From NCBI GenBank assembly GCA_013397075.1, contig VWZS01004485.1, forward strand, positions 1,614,299 to 1,678,298: a stretch of 64,000 nucleotides of DNA, read 5' to 3'. Under the pieces are notes generated by a model that worked only from the letters and a program-made list of their open reading frames with translations, had not been told where the DNA came from and did no database searches. The stretch's first letter is position 1. Each line of letters starts with the position of its first letter. Made by a program: the position numbers and the translations under genes. The stretch is from Rhabdornis inornatus (lineage: Eukaryota > Chordata > Aves > Passeriformes > Rhabdornithidae). Below are positions 14,081 through 27,049 of the stretch, in pieces.

Positions 14081-14721
14081 GTCATATATGACATTTAACA
14101 TTAATTATGTAAAGACATGCTTTATTGTAAAAATATATAAGGCCACCTACCCCCTCCTAGATTTGTCTATGTCTGGAATGCACCTACATTCTTATTATCC
14201 AATAAAAGCCTTTAGAGCACTGACTGTGCTCAGAAATTCACAAGTTTTCCTCATTCTTTTTACAGCGAGGTATGGCAATGTGCTCCCATCCCCAACCTGC
14301 CTTTTATACTCCAAAATAACTCCTGCTCAAGTAATAACCCTAAGTGGTGGTCAGTCATGGATGTATCTGGTCCTGACAGCTGAATCTGGCTCCAGCTGGA
14401 CAGGGGGGAGACAGGTAACAACATGATAGCCAGGAGCAACATTTGGGCAATACACCCAGCTAACCAGAGTGCTGGTCAATGTCCAACTCAAGGCAAATTT
14501 GGAAGAAACTAGCATCTGTAGTCAGTATGCAAATATGATTATGACTCTATCATCTTACTCCATGAAGAGTAGACAGCCCAAGGCCTGCTGAGCTCTCCTG
14601 CATGGCAGTGGGCTGCACACCAGGAATGCCTCTGAAGGTTACCAGATTCCTTATTACGTCAGATGGCTGGTAAGTGAATTGGGAATAAGCACACTGAAAC
14701 TTGGCAATCTTTCAGATATGA

Positions 14722-14884
14722 TGATTAAACATTGGAATGGTTGTTGAGTCACTGTCCCTGGAGGTGTTCAGGAAAAGACTGGATGTGGCACTTAATGCCA
14801 TGGTCTAGTTGACATTGTGGTTTGATCAAAGGTTGGACTTGATGATCTCAGAGGCCTTTTCCAACCTAATTGATTCTGTGATTG
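14722..14884 (+). repeat. CR1 LINE, 3' end fragment
   Basis: GAGTCACTGTCCCTGGAGGT..TGGATGTGGCACTTAATGCC..TTGGACTTGATGATCTCAGA..CCAACCTAATTGATTCTGTG is a CR1 3' end in sense orientation. It belongs to a subfamily different from the GGATATTCTGTG type seen at 27.1 and 34.7 kb. Confidence 0.93.
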
Positions 14885-17800
14885 CAAATACATAATCCTT
14901 TAGACATCAACCATTGGACAAGGCTGAGGCTGTCTGGATCCAGCCACACCTAAACTTCCCTCTGAAAGGAAGTCTGGAACAAGTGGGGTCTGTTCTGAAC
15001 CTCATGGCTCAATGGGAAAATCCCCCCAAAATCCTGTCTGATTGTTCACTATGCAGTAAATGCTCAAGTATACCTGACCATTAATTCTTGTCAAATCCCA
15101 CTGGTGCTTTTACCTATGAACTTCTCTTACACCAATAAAATATAGTTTCTTCTCACTTGAGAGCGAAGTGCCTGATTCCATCCACAACACCAGAACAGGA
15201 ATAATTTATTTTTCTTTTCAGTCTTTGTTTAACCTTTTATGTGCCTCCTTCTAATGTGCTAAATCTAGGCACACTAGCTGAATGGCAGAGAGGAAAGCTG
15301 AAAGTTTTCCTAAACTCCCCATTTTGGCATCATCCTGGCCCCCACACTTCCCTGAGCAAGAGGTGTCACTCACAGGACACTGCCCTGCTCCAGGAAGGGC
15401 TGAGCTCACACTGTCCCTAAGCTGGGATGCACCAAAGCAGCTGCACAGCCACACTCAGTGCCACACCCAGGCAAGTGTAAAACAACACAAAGATTTGATT
15501 ACAGCTCACAAAAACACAACCTACGTAGATTGAAAATTACTTCTTCAGGACATGTCTTAAATGTATTTCCACAGAATTCAGCATAGGCTGAGTTGTAGCA
15601 CAGGCAGTATAGCTAGAAAATCAAACCAATAATAAAATAACTCATAATAAAATAGCAGTAATAAAAAATTAATAATTTGAAAGAACAATGCAAAACTCAA
15701 TAAATATGAGGAATTCATTGTGACTGAAAGGAGAATGAAGTACATATTCCTTAAATCTTATCACTGTGACAAGATGGGGGAGGAAGGGAACAACCACAGC
15801 ACCTGAGTGAACTTTTCTAAATTTTTTGTTCAGATGAAAAGAAAATAAAATTTCATAATAAGATAAACAGAAAGGCTCCCTTCAATTTCTAGAAGTGATG
15901 CAGCAAAGACAGCCTTATAGCTACTTTTAACTGAACTATGCAGCTTTTTGGAAATGAAAAAAGAAATAAATAAGGCCAATTCTGTGCAACAGAGAAAATG
16001 AAATGATTCATATGTTATTAAATTAATGCTTCTCATTATACAAAGAGATCTAAAATTTACAGCCAAAGAATAGAGAACAAACAAACTCCCACAAATGTTT
16101 AATTGTGCTTAAAATGTCACAGAATAATTCATTTTGTACCATCGAATCTTCCTACCAAATTTATTCCCACATCCAAAGCTTGGCGAGTCAAAGTTTTCAA
16201 ACCACTGAACCTAGAAAAAAACTTAATTAACTGTTTCTTCTGTTATTTGCTGCGGGCCCAAATTATAAGGAACAACACAAGACTATAAAAGAATAAGGCC
16301 TTTTCTTTTATCTCATCTAAGAAAAGCATACTGATGAAAAACAGTCCCACAAACTATGACCTTTTTTCCCAAACTATTGAGTTGAAAGGTCTGAAGAATG
16401 TCAACAGTTGCAAAATGTTTAATTATGTGATTTTAAATCCTTAGAGGGTTAACGAGACAAATCACTCCATTTGGTATACAGTTGTATACCAACTGTAAAA
16501 AGGAAATTTCTTTCAGGTGGACCAGTGCAAAAATAGCACGTGAACATGTTTTATGAATGCTGACCACCACTGCGAGGAGCCTCTCCCAAAAACACTCAGG
16601 AATTTTTGGAGGAACATGGCAGAGAGGATAAGCAGAGCTGTTAATGAATTGGAAATGCACTGAGGGCACATCCTGTAAAATGAAACAATGGCACAGGTTG
16701 AGCCAACAGCCCCATGAAATCATGAGAAGTCTCCATCTGGTATGCGACAACACTAAAAACAGCCTGACCTTATTTAGGGATCTATCAGGTTATCAGTTGT
16801 GGCTAGTAATTAAAGAAAAAAATACCGTTCTGATTCACCGAAATTTGAAAATCCATGCTTATTCCAGTGCTTAATTTTGGAAATAATTTCTACATGGTAT
16901 AAAATGGATTACTTAACTTTGTTATAAACACAATGAAAATGACTCTTATTTAAGGAAAAAAAAATTAATAAATCTCTTTTTTTAAGCAGCACTTTTTTTT
17001 TGCAAACAGATGAGTGGACAGCATTAACTACTTGTCATGAGAAGCATCTTAGAAAATCCCAACAGAAATCAAAAACTAGCATGTCAGAAAATTTTTGAGA
17101 CACATCACTTGCTTATGTATTCCCTTGCCTTTTAATTCTATTCAATAAGCTGATTCAGAAATGGTGCTCAGATTTGTGGAAGGCAAACTCAATCAAGGAA
17201 TTCAAGGACAATCATCTAAGACTAGAGAAAGACAGAGTATGAAAAAAAAAGAGAATGTGAACATTAGAAACATGACCCAATTAGTAGGATCTGAAAAAAT
17301 TCTTCTTCTTCCCATCCAGTCTTCCTAGACTCCAAGTGTACTTTGGCAATAGGAGCTGAAAACCAGGGATGAATAGCAGGAATCTCAGATCACTGTAGCC
17401 TCAAGAAACAGCACTCCTGGGTGTTTTAAAAACTCTACAGTTCTGAGAAAGGATCAGCATCTTACACCAAGACTGCTTTTAGCTTTGGACAGAAAATACA
17501 ATAATTTAACTTGGATTCTCTAATCCATAAAATATCTTTTTCTCAGAGTGCTAGATGTTTATTTTATGGCAACTAAAAATCAGTGGTGCCTTTCAGAAGC
17601 GCAAATACCTAGCTAGTTAATTCTAACGTTACTTAAACATTCACGAAAAATGCTCCTAGGCACTTACAGTCTTCCCCCCAGGCATGTCTGGAAGTCCTAA
17701 CAGTGCCGAAAATGCAGCTGCTTGACACATGTTCAAGCTTCAAAATCATAATTAAATCTAGCTTTTTGTTATCTCTCTGAACTGACCTCACCCAGAAAAA

Positions 17801-17997
17801 GTATTTTAGGGCATATCTGCTAAATTACATTTCCTGTAAAATAAATTATATGATGATGGCTGCACTATCACACACTTAACTCATCCGGTGTGGAAGATTT
17901 GTGTCTGTACTTCCAAATATTTAAAAGAGAGACAAAACTCCCCTAACACCCCATGATGTTATAGGCTGTATTACAGGACCCACACAATACTATAGGC

Positions 17998-18570
17998 TGT
18001 ATTGGGTTTTGCTGGGATGGGGTTTATTCTCCATAGTAGCTTACGTGGGGCAATAATTCAATGTGTAGCTGAAACAATGTGGATAATACACCAGCATTTT
18101 GGCTATTGCTGAAGAGAGCTTGCACAGCATCAAGGCTTTTTCTTTTTTCGATTTTACCCTTCCTGTCCCAGTAGCAAGTTGGCTGGGGGTGAGTACAGGG
18201 TTTGGAGGGGACCTAGCCAGGAGAGATGACCCCACATGACCAACGTTCCATATCACATGGTGTTCTGCAATAAAAGCTCAGGGAAAGAACCAGCAAGAGA
18301 GAACATTCATGGTTATGATATCTGTCTTCTCAAATAACTGCTATACATGATGAAGCCTTGCTTTCCAAGAAAGGCTGAACATCTGGCCTCTGATGGGAAG
18401 TACTGAACAAATTTCTTATTTTGCTCTACCTGCATGTGGCATTTGCTTTCCCTATTTAACTCATTACCTTCCTATACAACTCTGCTTTTATATCTCCTAT
18501 TTGCTTCCTGACCCACAGCAGAGAGGAGTGAGAAGAGTGTTTGGCTATTGGCAAGAGTCAATCCACCACA
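17998..18570 (+). mobile_element. ERVL-type LTR, older copy
   Basis: TGTATTGGGTTTTGCTGGGA then TGGGGTTTATTCTCC..TAGCTTACGTGGGGCAAT opens the element. It ends near GGCAAGAGTCAATCCACCACA, the decayed form of GGGTTAAACCACA. The middle CATATCACATGGTGTTCTGC and then AATAAAAGCTCAGGGAAAGA sits where the family has its TATA box. No clean target duplication could be found, consistent with age. It is antisense to DLG2. Confidence 0.85.
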
Positions 18571-20662
18571 TCCTGTCACTAAATATGTATTGGGAAGGAT
18601 CCCTGGACCAGGAGGGGATGTACACAGAAGCAAACATGGATCTGGCACACTGACTACAGCATCTCCCTTGCAGAGGAAATAGAAAATGAAACCAAACTAA
18701 ATTAAACTGCATTGCTCCTTAGAGCAAGAAAGAAAACACAGGTCTCCCAGCCCACTCTCTCAAATATTAGTTTGGAGGAAGAGGTCATTTGTTCATGGTT
18801 TATTTCTGTGTCTTGAATTAGAGAATGTTCAAGCATACAAATCCTGAGCAGAAGGAAATGCCTATTTGTAAAGCAGAGACCCTAAGTTCTGTGGGGCACT
18901 ATGGTGGCCTGAGCTCATCAGACAGGTCAAGGTGAAGTGTTTCTTAGCGTCTAGTATTAAGTAAGTCCCTCTGTGATGGTGCTGGTGTGTCCCATATCAA
19001 AGAGAATTAACTCCTCCTAGGCTGGGAAGAGCAAGGTGACTAATTTAGAGTTGTCTATTTCTACAGTAAGCACCTTCCGTTTATTTATCCAGTTCACATC
19101 ATGTGTTGGAGGCTGAAGCAGCCCACAGACACTTCTCAGCCTACTGTCAACATTTCTCTTGAACGTGTTCGGTCATTTGTTCTTTATTATTTAAGAGAAA
19201 GGAACTCTAGTACAGAAGTGGCATAAAAGTATGTAAGTATTAATAGGATGTGTTAAGGCAATAAATCATATTGATTGAGCATCTTGTCACTAGTGTAATT
19301 GCATCTGTATTTAGGAATTCTAACACCGTAGCTGCAGCGGATCCTGGGCACAGGTCCAGTGCTGAAAATGAGAACTGGGGCTCACAGTGTCCCTTTTGGA
19401 AGACTACAGAACACTAAGTGTAAAATGTCTCATCAAAATATAGGAGAAAAGCCAGACAGACCTATTGAAAATGAGACCATAGCAGATGGTTTTGATGTTA
19501 GGATGGAAAACTGAGACAGAAATGATAGGAAGCTTTTTTAAAAAGCTGCATGCAAATGAACAGAGAAATTCTATTTAACTTTTTCACACTTCGCAATAGT
19601 TCAAATTCCCATCAAGGGACTTAATTCTCTTCTGCTTCACAGCATTGTCATTTTTCTAAATTGCTCTTGGCTGTGATCTTTACCTGTGCTCTGCACCATA
19701 ATTTCTAAGTTTTATGAATTGTCAGTAACAAACTGGCCAGGACAACCCCTATTAAACTTCCTCATCAACAGTCTTCTGAAAGACAGAACCCAGCAACACG
19801 ATTGGTGCAGGTGGATAAATAATTAGGCTTATGCACTGGTATCCTAAGAAACAGATGTGGACAAAACACGACAGATGAGAGACATTAATTAGGAGCTTCA
19901 AAAAGATAACTAAGATGATGCAAGACGAAAGATTAGATACTGGCTAATCAGCTGGCTAGCTTTGTCTTACTTGTTCTTCTTTCCTCCAATCATCTAAGCC
20001 TGTTACACTCTTTGTGATGTGTTTGCTTGGTGTTTCTCTATGTCCTTTATCTTCAACAACTATAGTTGATTTTACAGTCTAAATGACAATAATATCAAAT
20101 CCTTTTAGGAAAACCAGATTTTAAAAAATCTAATAAAAACATGCATTTATTTTAGGATAATCTGTTTCCCAGAAGTCATAAAAAAGAAGAGACACTTATA
20201 GGAAAATATTAAGTCAATTAGTTTGAGCTGTTATTTATCATGAGCAATTTCCATCTACAAAAGAAGGATAGACAAATGAAGGGATATTGCAGCATTTTAA
20301 TACGCACTGTGCATCTGGGTGTCTTTCTATTTAGCTAGCAGGGTGTGCATGGCTCTAAAAGGAAATACGACTAGTAAGGATGACAACCTTAATGAAATCA
20401 CTTTTCTTTTTTTCAAAGAAAGGTTAGTTATAGCAAACAAACTACAAATTGTGTGTGTATAATATGCTATGATTCACCTGACTGCAATTGTCATTCCCAA
20501 TTTCTTTTCTTAGAAAAGAATTTACTGTGCAACTGTAAAAGAAATGATTAATTCCAAGATTTGTTTATAATATAACTTCTAGGCAATACCAAACAGAATT
20601 TCTGTGTGAAAATAAACCAACTCTACATATTTATAAAAAAAAAAAACCCCTTTAATACTTAC

Positions 20663-20716
20663 ATAAGGGATTGTGTCCAAGGTGTCTGTGTTGACAATTA
20701 TAGGGGCAGGGCTTGC
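20663..20716 (-). CDS. DLG2: DLG2 internal coding exon (54 nt, linker before PDZ1)
   Basis: Read on the minus strand this 54-nt exon gives 18 codons, ASPAPIIVNTDTLDTIPY, identical to the DLG2 (PSD-93) linker that I know lies just before VNGTE..EYEFEEI and PDZ1. The paralogues differ here: DLG1 reads roughly VLVNTDSLETPTY and DLG4 VIVNTDTLEAPGY, so this is DLG2. The acceptor is a long T-rich tract ending TTTCAG (AG at 20717-20718) and the donor is TAT|GTAAGTATT (GT at 20661-20662). Both ends are phase 0, so skipping would keep the frame. DLG2 is a membrane-associated guanylate-kinase scaffold of the postsynaptic density. Its PDZ domains bind C-terminal tails of NMDA-receptor subunits and potassium channels. 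The PDZ1 exon should lie at lower coordinates, outside the window. Identification is firm; use of the exon in each isoform is not visible here. Confidence 0.95.
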
Positions 20717-20745
20717 CTGAAAGAGAAAAAAAAAAAAAGAGAAAA
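20717..20745 (-). promoter_or_regulatory. DLG2: poly-pyrimidine tract and 3' splice site of the 54-nt DLG2 exon
   Basis: The minus strand reads an almost unbroken T tract (13 T, then CTCTTTCAG) directly before the exon. This is a very strong acceptor, but also a slippage-prone homopolymer. The plus strand shows the corresponding A run with single G interruptions. Confidence 0.85.
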
Positions 20746-22679
20746 TAAATTAAAATACCTGAAATCCATTAATATTGAAATACCCGTGCTGATACATTAA
20801 GTTAAAAGTCTAAAAGCCTGTTTTCCCACTGAATTCAAATCATACAACAGTACATATCTGTGGGTACTGCTCAATCAAGGATGAAGGAAATGGATTCACA
20901 GCCTCCAAACCACAGCTCACTGGGGCCTTTCCTTTCAGTTTCTCCAGGCTTTGGACCACATCCTGAATATGTATTATCCAGTTGTTCATTTTTCAGTTAA
21001 AATGTAAGAAACCTTATGTATTCAACTAGGGCATGTTGAGGTTGAGGGTTTCAGCTTCCCTACCTGACAAATCCACCTTTTGTGTTTGATCCAAGATTAT
21101 TAACTGATCCTTACAGAGGATAAACATTTAATGTTTCCATTACTTAGAAGTATTGTATAGGCGTTGTGTAAGCACATATATTATGATATTTATGTCAAAG
21201 GTACATAATTGGCATGGTTCATATACACTCAGCCGAGGCTCAGATTCAAATACAGACCAGTTTAAAAAGACTTGTGCATCTGCAAAGTTGCCCAGCCGGA
21301 TCTTTAATTTCTTGGTGAAGCTCATATCCAGGCTAGTTTCCAAGCACCTGAACCTCTGGCTCTTCCCATTCTGGGATTCAGTGGTAGTGACCCAATGCCA
21401 AGCTCTGATATGACTCAGCTGCATAAACCTGGCTCAGACTCTGGAGAAAACCAGAAAGTTGTGAGAACATGTAAGCCAGAGGCAAGTACCATCAGCAAAA
21501 TGTAAAACTCAGGCAGGACTGCCAAGATGGAATTGTTAATAACTCAAGGACCCAGAAGGATCAACACGCGGTCAGTGTAGTACAAAAAGTGATGGAAGGC
21601 ATCCTTTCTCAGCCTCAGTAATGCCTACTTGGGCAGCAAAGACTCTTCAGGCTCTTTACTGGACTGATGAAAATACTAATGCTTAGCACAGTGGCTCACT
21701 AGTTCTATTCATCTACACTGTGTATTTGTCACTGAATAACTGGCTGCACTTTAAACTTACAGACTGCAGGGTTTCTTTGTGCATGGTAGGCATGAACACA
21801 GCACTGCTGAAAACACTGATCCTATTTCCGTCGTCAAATATTTACTGTGGGATTTCAAAACCTAAGTAACAACCCAAACTAAGAATGTGACACTAGTGCA
21901 GTAATTCAAATAACGTGAGAATAACACAGGTTTTTCTTCCCAGTTTTTGTGTAGTCATTCAAGGATAATTCTGTGTTCAATGAAATTTTATGTTACTGGA
22001 CAAAGTCTACTGCTGATTAAATGCCATAATTTCTATACGACAGTGTAAGCAATGAATTAAAATTAAATGCATACAATTTGGTGTGTCAGCATTTCATGGT
22101 ATGGACCAGATGTCATGGTAAGGTATTATTTGATATTAAAATGCTTATTATCTCAAATGATATTATATGCCCATACCCTGTTATTCTCATTGTGTCCTAA
22201 AACGCTGGACACACTGAAGAGATAGGTAAAAGCTAAAGGCCATATGATTATAATATTTTTAGCTTTAGGCATATGGAATATGCCTATAGTTGCATTATCA
22301 TTGAAGGCAAAACAAATTATTTCCTTTCTAGAATCACAGTTTTTACTTACACTAATATTTAGCTCAATACACTTAAAAAGTGCAACCTTTGCTACAGGAA
22401 GAATAAGCTTGGGAATTTTTTACAGTATTGATTTTATCTCCTTTTTATTTTTACCTACTGTGTTGGTCTATTACCAACTACAAAAAAAAGTTTGCGATTT
22501 TCAGAATAAAAGCATTTTTCCACTGATGAGTTAAGAAAACAGTATTTATTAAAATAACAAAAATCTTTCAGGAGTTATTTTCCAAAGCATTTGCCCAAAT
22601 CTCTTTAACCTATTGAAGAACAAATCCTTTTATCTGTATCAGATCTTCCTGAAGTAAAGCTAAAGAAATCAGAAACAAA

Positions 22680-23400
22680 TGTGGGAACACTTGGGACTGG
22701 ACAGAGTACTCGCGGTGCAGTCTGACAGTGGATGGATGAGATGCCCCTCTCCCTGCTGCCCAGGCCGGCCGTGCAGCCCAGTTTGCCATTCCCCCCCCAC
22801 TGCTGCAATGGCTGACTCGTGCAACTTTTTCTTCTCTCTACAAAGTTGCAGCTTAGCCAGACTGTGCCTGGCTGGGACTGCTCCATGTTTTATTCTGTCA
22901 TGGAGAACTCTAGTATGTTTTCACTGAACTTTGTGAGGTTCCTCTCAGCCCATTTCTCCTCTCTATTGATATTCCTCGGAAGAGCAGGGAACAGTCCAGT
23001 GTATCATCTGCTCTTCCCAGTCTGGTGTTACGTCAAACCTTGCTGACAATGCTCTCTAAATAATCATTCTGGTTATTAATGAAGATGTTAAACAGCATTA
23101 ACACCTCTATCAACTCTGTATGAGCACCACAAGTAACCTGCCATCAGTAACCGAACTCTGACCACTGCTCTTTAGGTCTGGTGGTCTAGCCAGTGTCCCA
23201 CTCATCTTCTAGTATACCCATCCATTTAGTTTCTCTCTCATTTGGCTGTGAAAGAGAATTTGTGCTGAAAACCTTACTAAAATCCAAGCAAATTATATCT
23301 ACTGATTTTCCCTCATCCACAGAGCTAGTGGATTTCTCATCACAGAAGGATGTTAGGCTGGCAAGGTAAAATCCAAACATTTGTAAACATTTGTAAATTG
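22680..23400 (-). pseudogene. CR1 LINE ORF2 fragment (reverse transcriptase part)
   Basis: Minus-strand translation near 23270-23330 gives SSVDEGKSVDIICLDFSKVF, the CR1 reverse-transcriptase palm motif (usual form VDIVYLDFSKAFDTVSH). Further along (lower coordinates) are decayed counterparts of the WRPVTSGVPQGS region, of the LDRLEKWAE segment (CTCAGCCCATTTCTCC at ~22948) and of the CALAAKKANGILGC segment (~22765-22820). Frameshifts and stops show it is dead. The 3' end of the LINE is not recognisable. Confidence 0.85.
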
Positions 23401-23917
23401 ACCTCCCTCTTTTTAATCACCTTCCTCTGTCCTTCCTGAGCCTTGACAAAATGTTCTGGAGGCCCAGATGATGGATACTCACCACAATGCTTCCATTTTT
23501 TAGCTTCCTACCTAATCCTGATCCCTGGATTATCACTTGGGTCCATCATCCCTTCCACAGCAAACATCAGCATTTAAAGCTGCTCCTTTGAATGATGTGA
23601 TCCTTTCCTCACTGGCCCTGCTACAGAGCCTGTAACTTACTTAGCACTGTGCTTACTATATTCTTTACTGATTGGAAAAACTAAACTAAACTATCAAACT
23701 GATGATTTTCTGCAACTGGGGCATTTATCCTGTTCACACAGATGGGCATGAAAAAATTCAGAGCACAATATTTTCAGATGGATGTAGTGACTATAAGCAC
23801 TCACAACTAATATCATCAGGGCATTCGCCTTCCCTGCTCCTCCTGTTCATATCTGTACATGTGAGCCTGTGTGTGTGGGCAGGGGGACAGTGCTTCTTGT
23901 TACAACTTATCTTTTAA

Positions 23918-23996
23918 GGTTGGTTTTTTGGTTTGTTTTGTTTTTCTGGGGGGGAGGAGTGTTTGTTTTGTTGTTTTGTTTTTGTTTTTTTTGTAA
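23918..23996. repeat. T/G-rich low-complexity tract
   Basis: Runs of GTTTTGTTTT type interrupted by a G7 run (CTGGGGGGGAGG). It reads A/C-rich on the DLG2 sense strand. Confidence 0.9.
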
Positions 23997-25642
23997 GAAA
24001 TATGATTTAATACAAATATTTTGCTCTCATCTCTCTGATATATGGTAATTTGAAGAACACTAACCTCCTGAGCTGCAAAATTGCATTAAAGTGCAGGAAA
24101 TGGAGATTATTTCATTAGCTGGGCCCTGTTTGTAGCTCACGCTTTAAAGTAGGAGACTTCAATCATGCAAAGTTGAGAAGATAGTTTGCAATCACCAGAG
24201 AGCCCTCAATAGAGTGCTAGCCATGGAGTACACAATAGCATCAAAACAGTCCTGTAACCACAGTGAAATTAGCGAAGGGATAACAACAGTATCAACAGGG
24301 AGTCAAAGATTTTACTTTCTAGAATGATCTGTGTCTATGCTGACTTGAAAACATGTCACACTGGTTCACCAAATTCTCAAAGAAGAAACTCAGGTATCTC
24401 TGTAATTCTAATGAAGAACATTGAGAAATCTATCAACCAGGATTCATCAACAGTACTCCCAGCTGCGCATAAATTAACAAAGGCATGCACAAACACGTCT
24501 AGATTCTCTTGAGAACCTCTAGCTAGAGTATCTTTGAGACAGCACTGCCTCTTATCTCTCAATCTGTATAACCCATACAGATGTGTATCGTCTTTATCTA
24601 GGCTTGAGACTGGGTGAGAAGAAATAACTTTCTGGAAGATAATGACTTTATTCCTAACTCTGTGCTCTGACCTCCTCCACAGTCTTGACCAAGACACTAA
24701 ATTACATTTTACCAAGTAAATTAGACTTCACCAGCTTTTCCCAGATGCAAAATAAAACCGAATCAATCAACAGAAATGTTAATATTACTGAGTGCAGTGA
24801 ATTGAGTAACCCTGTTTTTCCCCATTCCTCACTCACTTCCCTCTCCATCCCAATCCCTACCTATACATTAAGTATTATACTAAGCTGACAATGTACTGTG
24901 CAGTCAGACTTACAGCTCCTGCTCCCTGCATGGGCCTTTCTCCTACCCTTGACTGGAAGCACTGCTTTCAGCTGAGCCATCTCTGTGCTTTGCAAAATTC
25001 ATCACACTGACAGCTGCAGTGACAGATTGGCATAGCTGAGACAAAACTTGAATAGCTTTGGGGAAAAAAATAAAAATGGAAGATATTTTTTATTCTTCTT
25101 AAAGGACTTGAGCATAACACACTTTGCTTCCACAAATATATACAAGATTGTTCTGCTTGCAGCACATCAGACAGTCTTGTTGCTTTTCTGCCAAAAGCAC
25201 AACTTAGAAGCAAGATAGAGCAAAAGCACTTGAAGCCAGTAGAAAGAGAACAGAAAGGCACATGGTCTAGTTCATGAGCAATTAGTCTGCTACCAAATTC
25301 TCTGCAAGTGTATGACACGATTCATACCTCTCAGACAAGGTGAACTTCACCATGAATGCTAGCATTATCCTAGTTTACTGGTTTTAATCATACTACTCAC
25401 AGTTTTAGAGACGATCCATATCGTACTGGGTTGCCTTCCCCAGCATTTGTAAGCCCTTGTTTTAACTGTTCCTATGCAAGACTATATTCAACACCAGACC
25501 ACAAAATCACAACTATACTTATGTGGCCACTACTTTATAAATCATAAGCACAGCATGCTACTTCTTAACAAGAAAACACAACCAAGTATGTCATCATTTT
25601 CAAACTGCCCAACTATGCTTATTTCTAGCTGTGATTTTAATT

Positions 25643-25910
25643 TCATAGAATCAACACGCTTGGCAATGACCTCTAAGGATCAAGTCCAACCAATAATCCA
25701 GCACTGCCAGGTCCACCCCCTAAACCATGTCCCTAAGCAACCCACCTAACTGGTTTTTGAACATTTCCAGGTACAGTGATTGCTGGAATCACCGCTTCCC
25801 TGGGCAGCCTGTTCCAAGGCTTGCTCACCCTGTCAGTGAAGACTTTTTTCTTAATATCCAATCTCAACCTCCTCTTGGGCAACTTGAGGCTGTTGGAACT
25901 CTTGACTGCT
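25643..25910 (-). repeat. CR1 LINE, 3' end fragment
   Basis: TCATAGAATCAACACGCTTG..CCAACCAATAATCCAGCACT..TAAACCATGTCCCTAAG..CAGCCTGTTCCAAGGC..AGACTTTTTTCTTAATATCC is a reverse-complemented CR1 3' region. The antisense frames here are shadows. Confidence 0.93.
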
Positions 25911-27049
25911 TTTCTTCTTAAGGAATCATCATTACTTACATTATTACATTTAATTAAACTCAAAATAAGGAGTTGGTGAAGCTGAGAATAATACAAGAGT
26001 GCATGTATTACCATTTTAAAAGTAAATTGAGTTGTCAGTGGCTTATTGCCATCTTGTGAAGACAATGAACTCTGGACTGTATATCAGAGTTAAAGGCTCA
26101 TTTTTCCAGGCAGTCAGCCCTAAACTCTGAAACACTCTCTGGAACATACATTTGCAGTTTTGTATTAGTTCAAAATGTTAGCATTTTGTGTCTCAATAAT
26201 ACAAAATAGAGCAATCCCTGTATTTCTACGTGAATAGGGCATGTTGCATTTCTCAGATACACAGTGTAAGACTGTTTAAGGCCTTAAGAAAGTAATACTG
26301 AATTAGTTTAAATTCCTGTTTTCAAGAGTTTCACAATTGCAAGAAATAGATTTACATTTACACACAATGGCAGGAAAGATTAAATGACAATTTAGATGTC
26401 AAAACAGTAATTCTCTGGCATGCTATGAGGCCTCAAGATCACAGAACACACAGCACCTTTTGTCATATTTACCACCGAATTACAAACTGAAAGACTAAGA
26501 AAGATAAAAAGTCATTTCATTGCTATTAATCAGAAAATATAAAAGATAGAGAACCTCTTTGAACATCTAAAGAATGACTTTGTAGCACGGAGACATAAAA
26601 CAGAAGTCAAAAGCAGCTTTGCTTGCAGGCTGCAGCTGCAATGAAAGAAGAAAAATGCTTCGAGGAATCCTCAAGACCACTCCTCTTTGTATATAATGCA
26701 ACCTCATAGAAAGCCATTTAGTTTAAATGTAAATTGCACTTTTCAAAGGAGGTGGCCTTATCTGCAGACTTGGAGTTTTACATTGTTTTTACTTAATCTG
26801 TAGGAATAATTTCCTATTTAAAATTGTATTAATTGGCATTATTAAAAAACAAACAAAAAAACCCCCCACACAAGGAAAATCTAACATTTCTGTGTGGATT
26901 CAGAGGTTATCAGAGGGAGTGACAAGAAAGCATCTACTTTACACTTTTGAAGTTTCCCTTGTAATGATCTAACCAAGTTGAAATAGCAATAATCAGTATA
27001 ACATTTTTTTTTCCCTAATACAATTAAGGACTTAGAAATATCAGTGGTA

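Larger units (their letters stand above)
1..20662 (-). other. DLG2: DLG2 intron 3' of the 54-nt exon (partial)
   Basis: The next DLG2 exon (start of PDZ1) was searched for by eye as a minus-strand GLGFSIAGG-like coding stretch and not found, so the intron continues past the window edge. It holds the listed CR1 tails and LTRs, the GC-richer block at 7.3-8.5 kb, an A-rich tract at 6.25 kb and otherwise AT-rich single-copy-looking DNA. In 1-2550, 2661-4778, 4833-6250 and 8545-11202 I see no gene. Confidence 0.75.

Noticed and set aside
21140..21424. Overlapping ~90-codon frames on both strands
   Set aside because: Neither matches DLG2 nor any known family; mutual shadows in low-stop sequence.
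24377..24715. 112-codon minus-strand frame in DLG2 direction
   Set aside because: No matching splice sites in the right phase and no homology to DLG2 or any family that I recognise.
24968..25318. 116-codon minus-strand frame
   Set aside because: Cys/Ser/Phe-rich chance frame with no domain and no suitable flanking splice sites.
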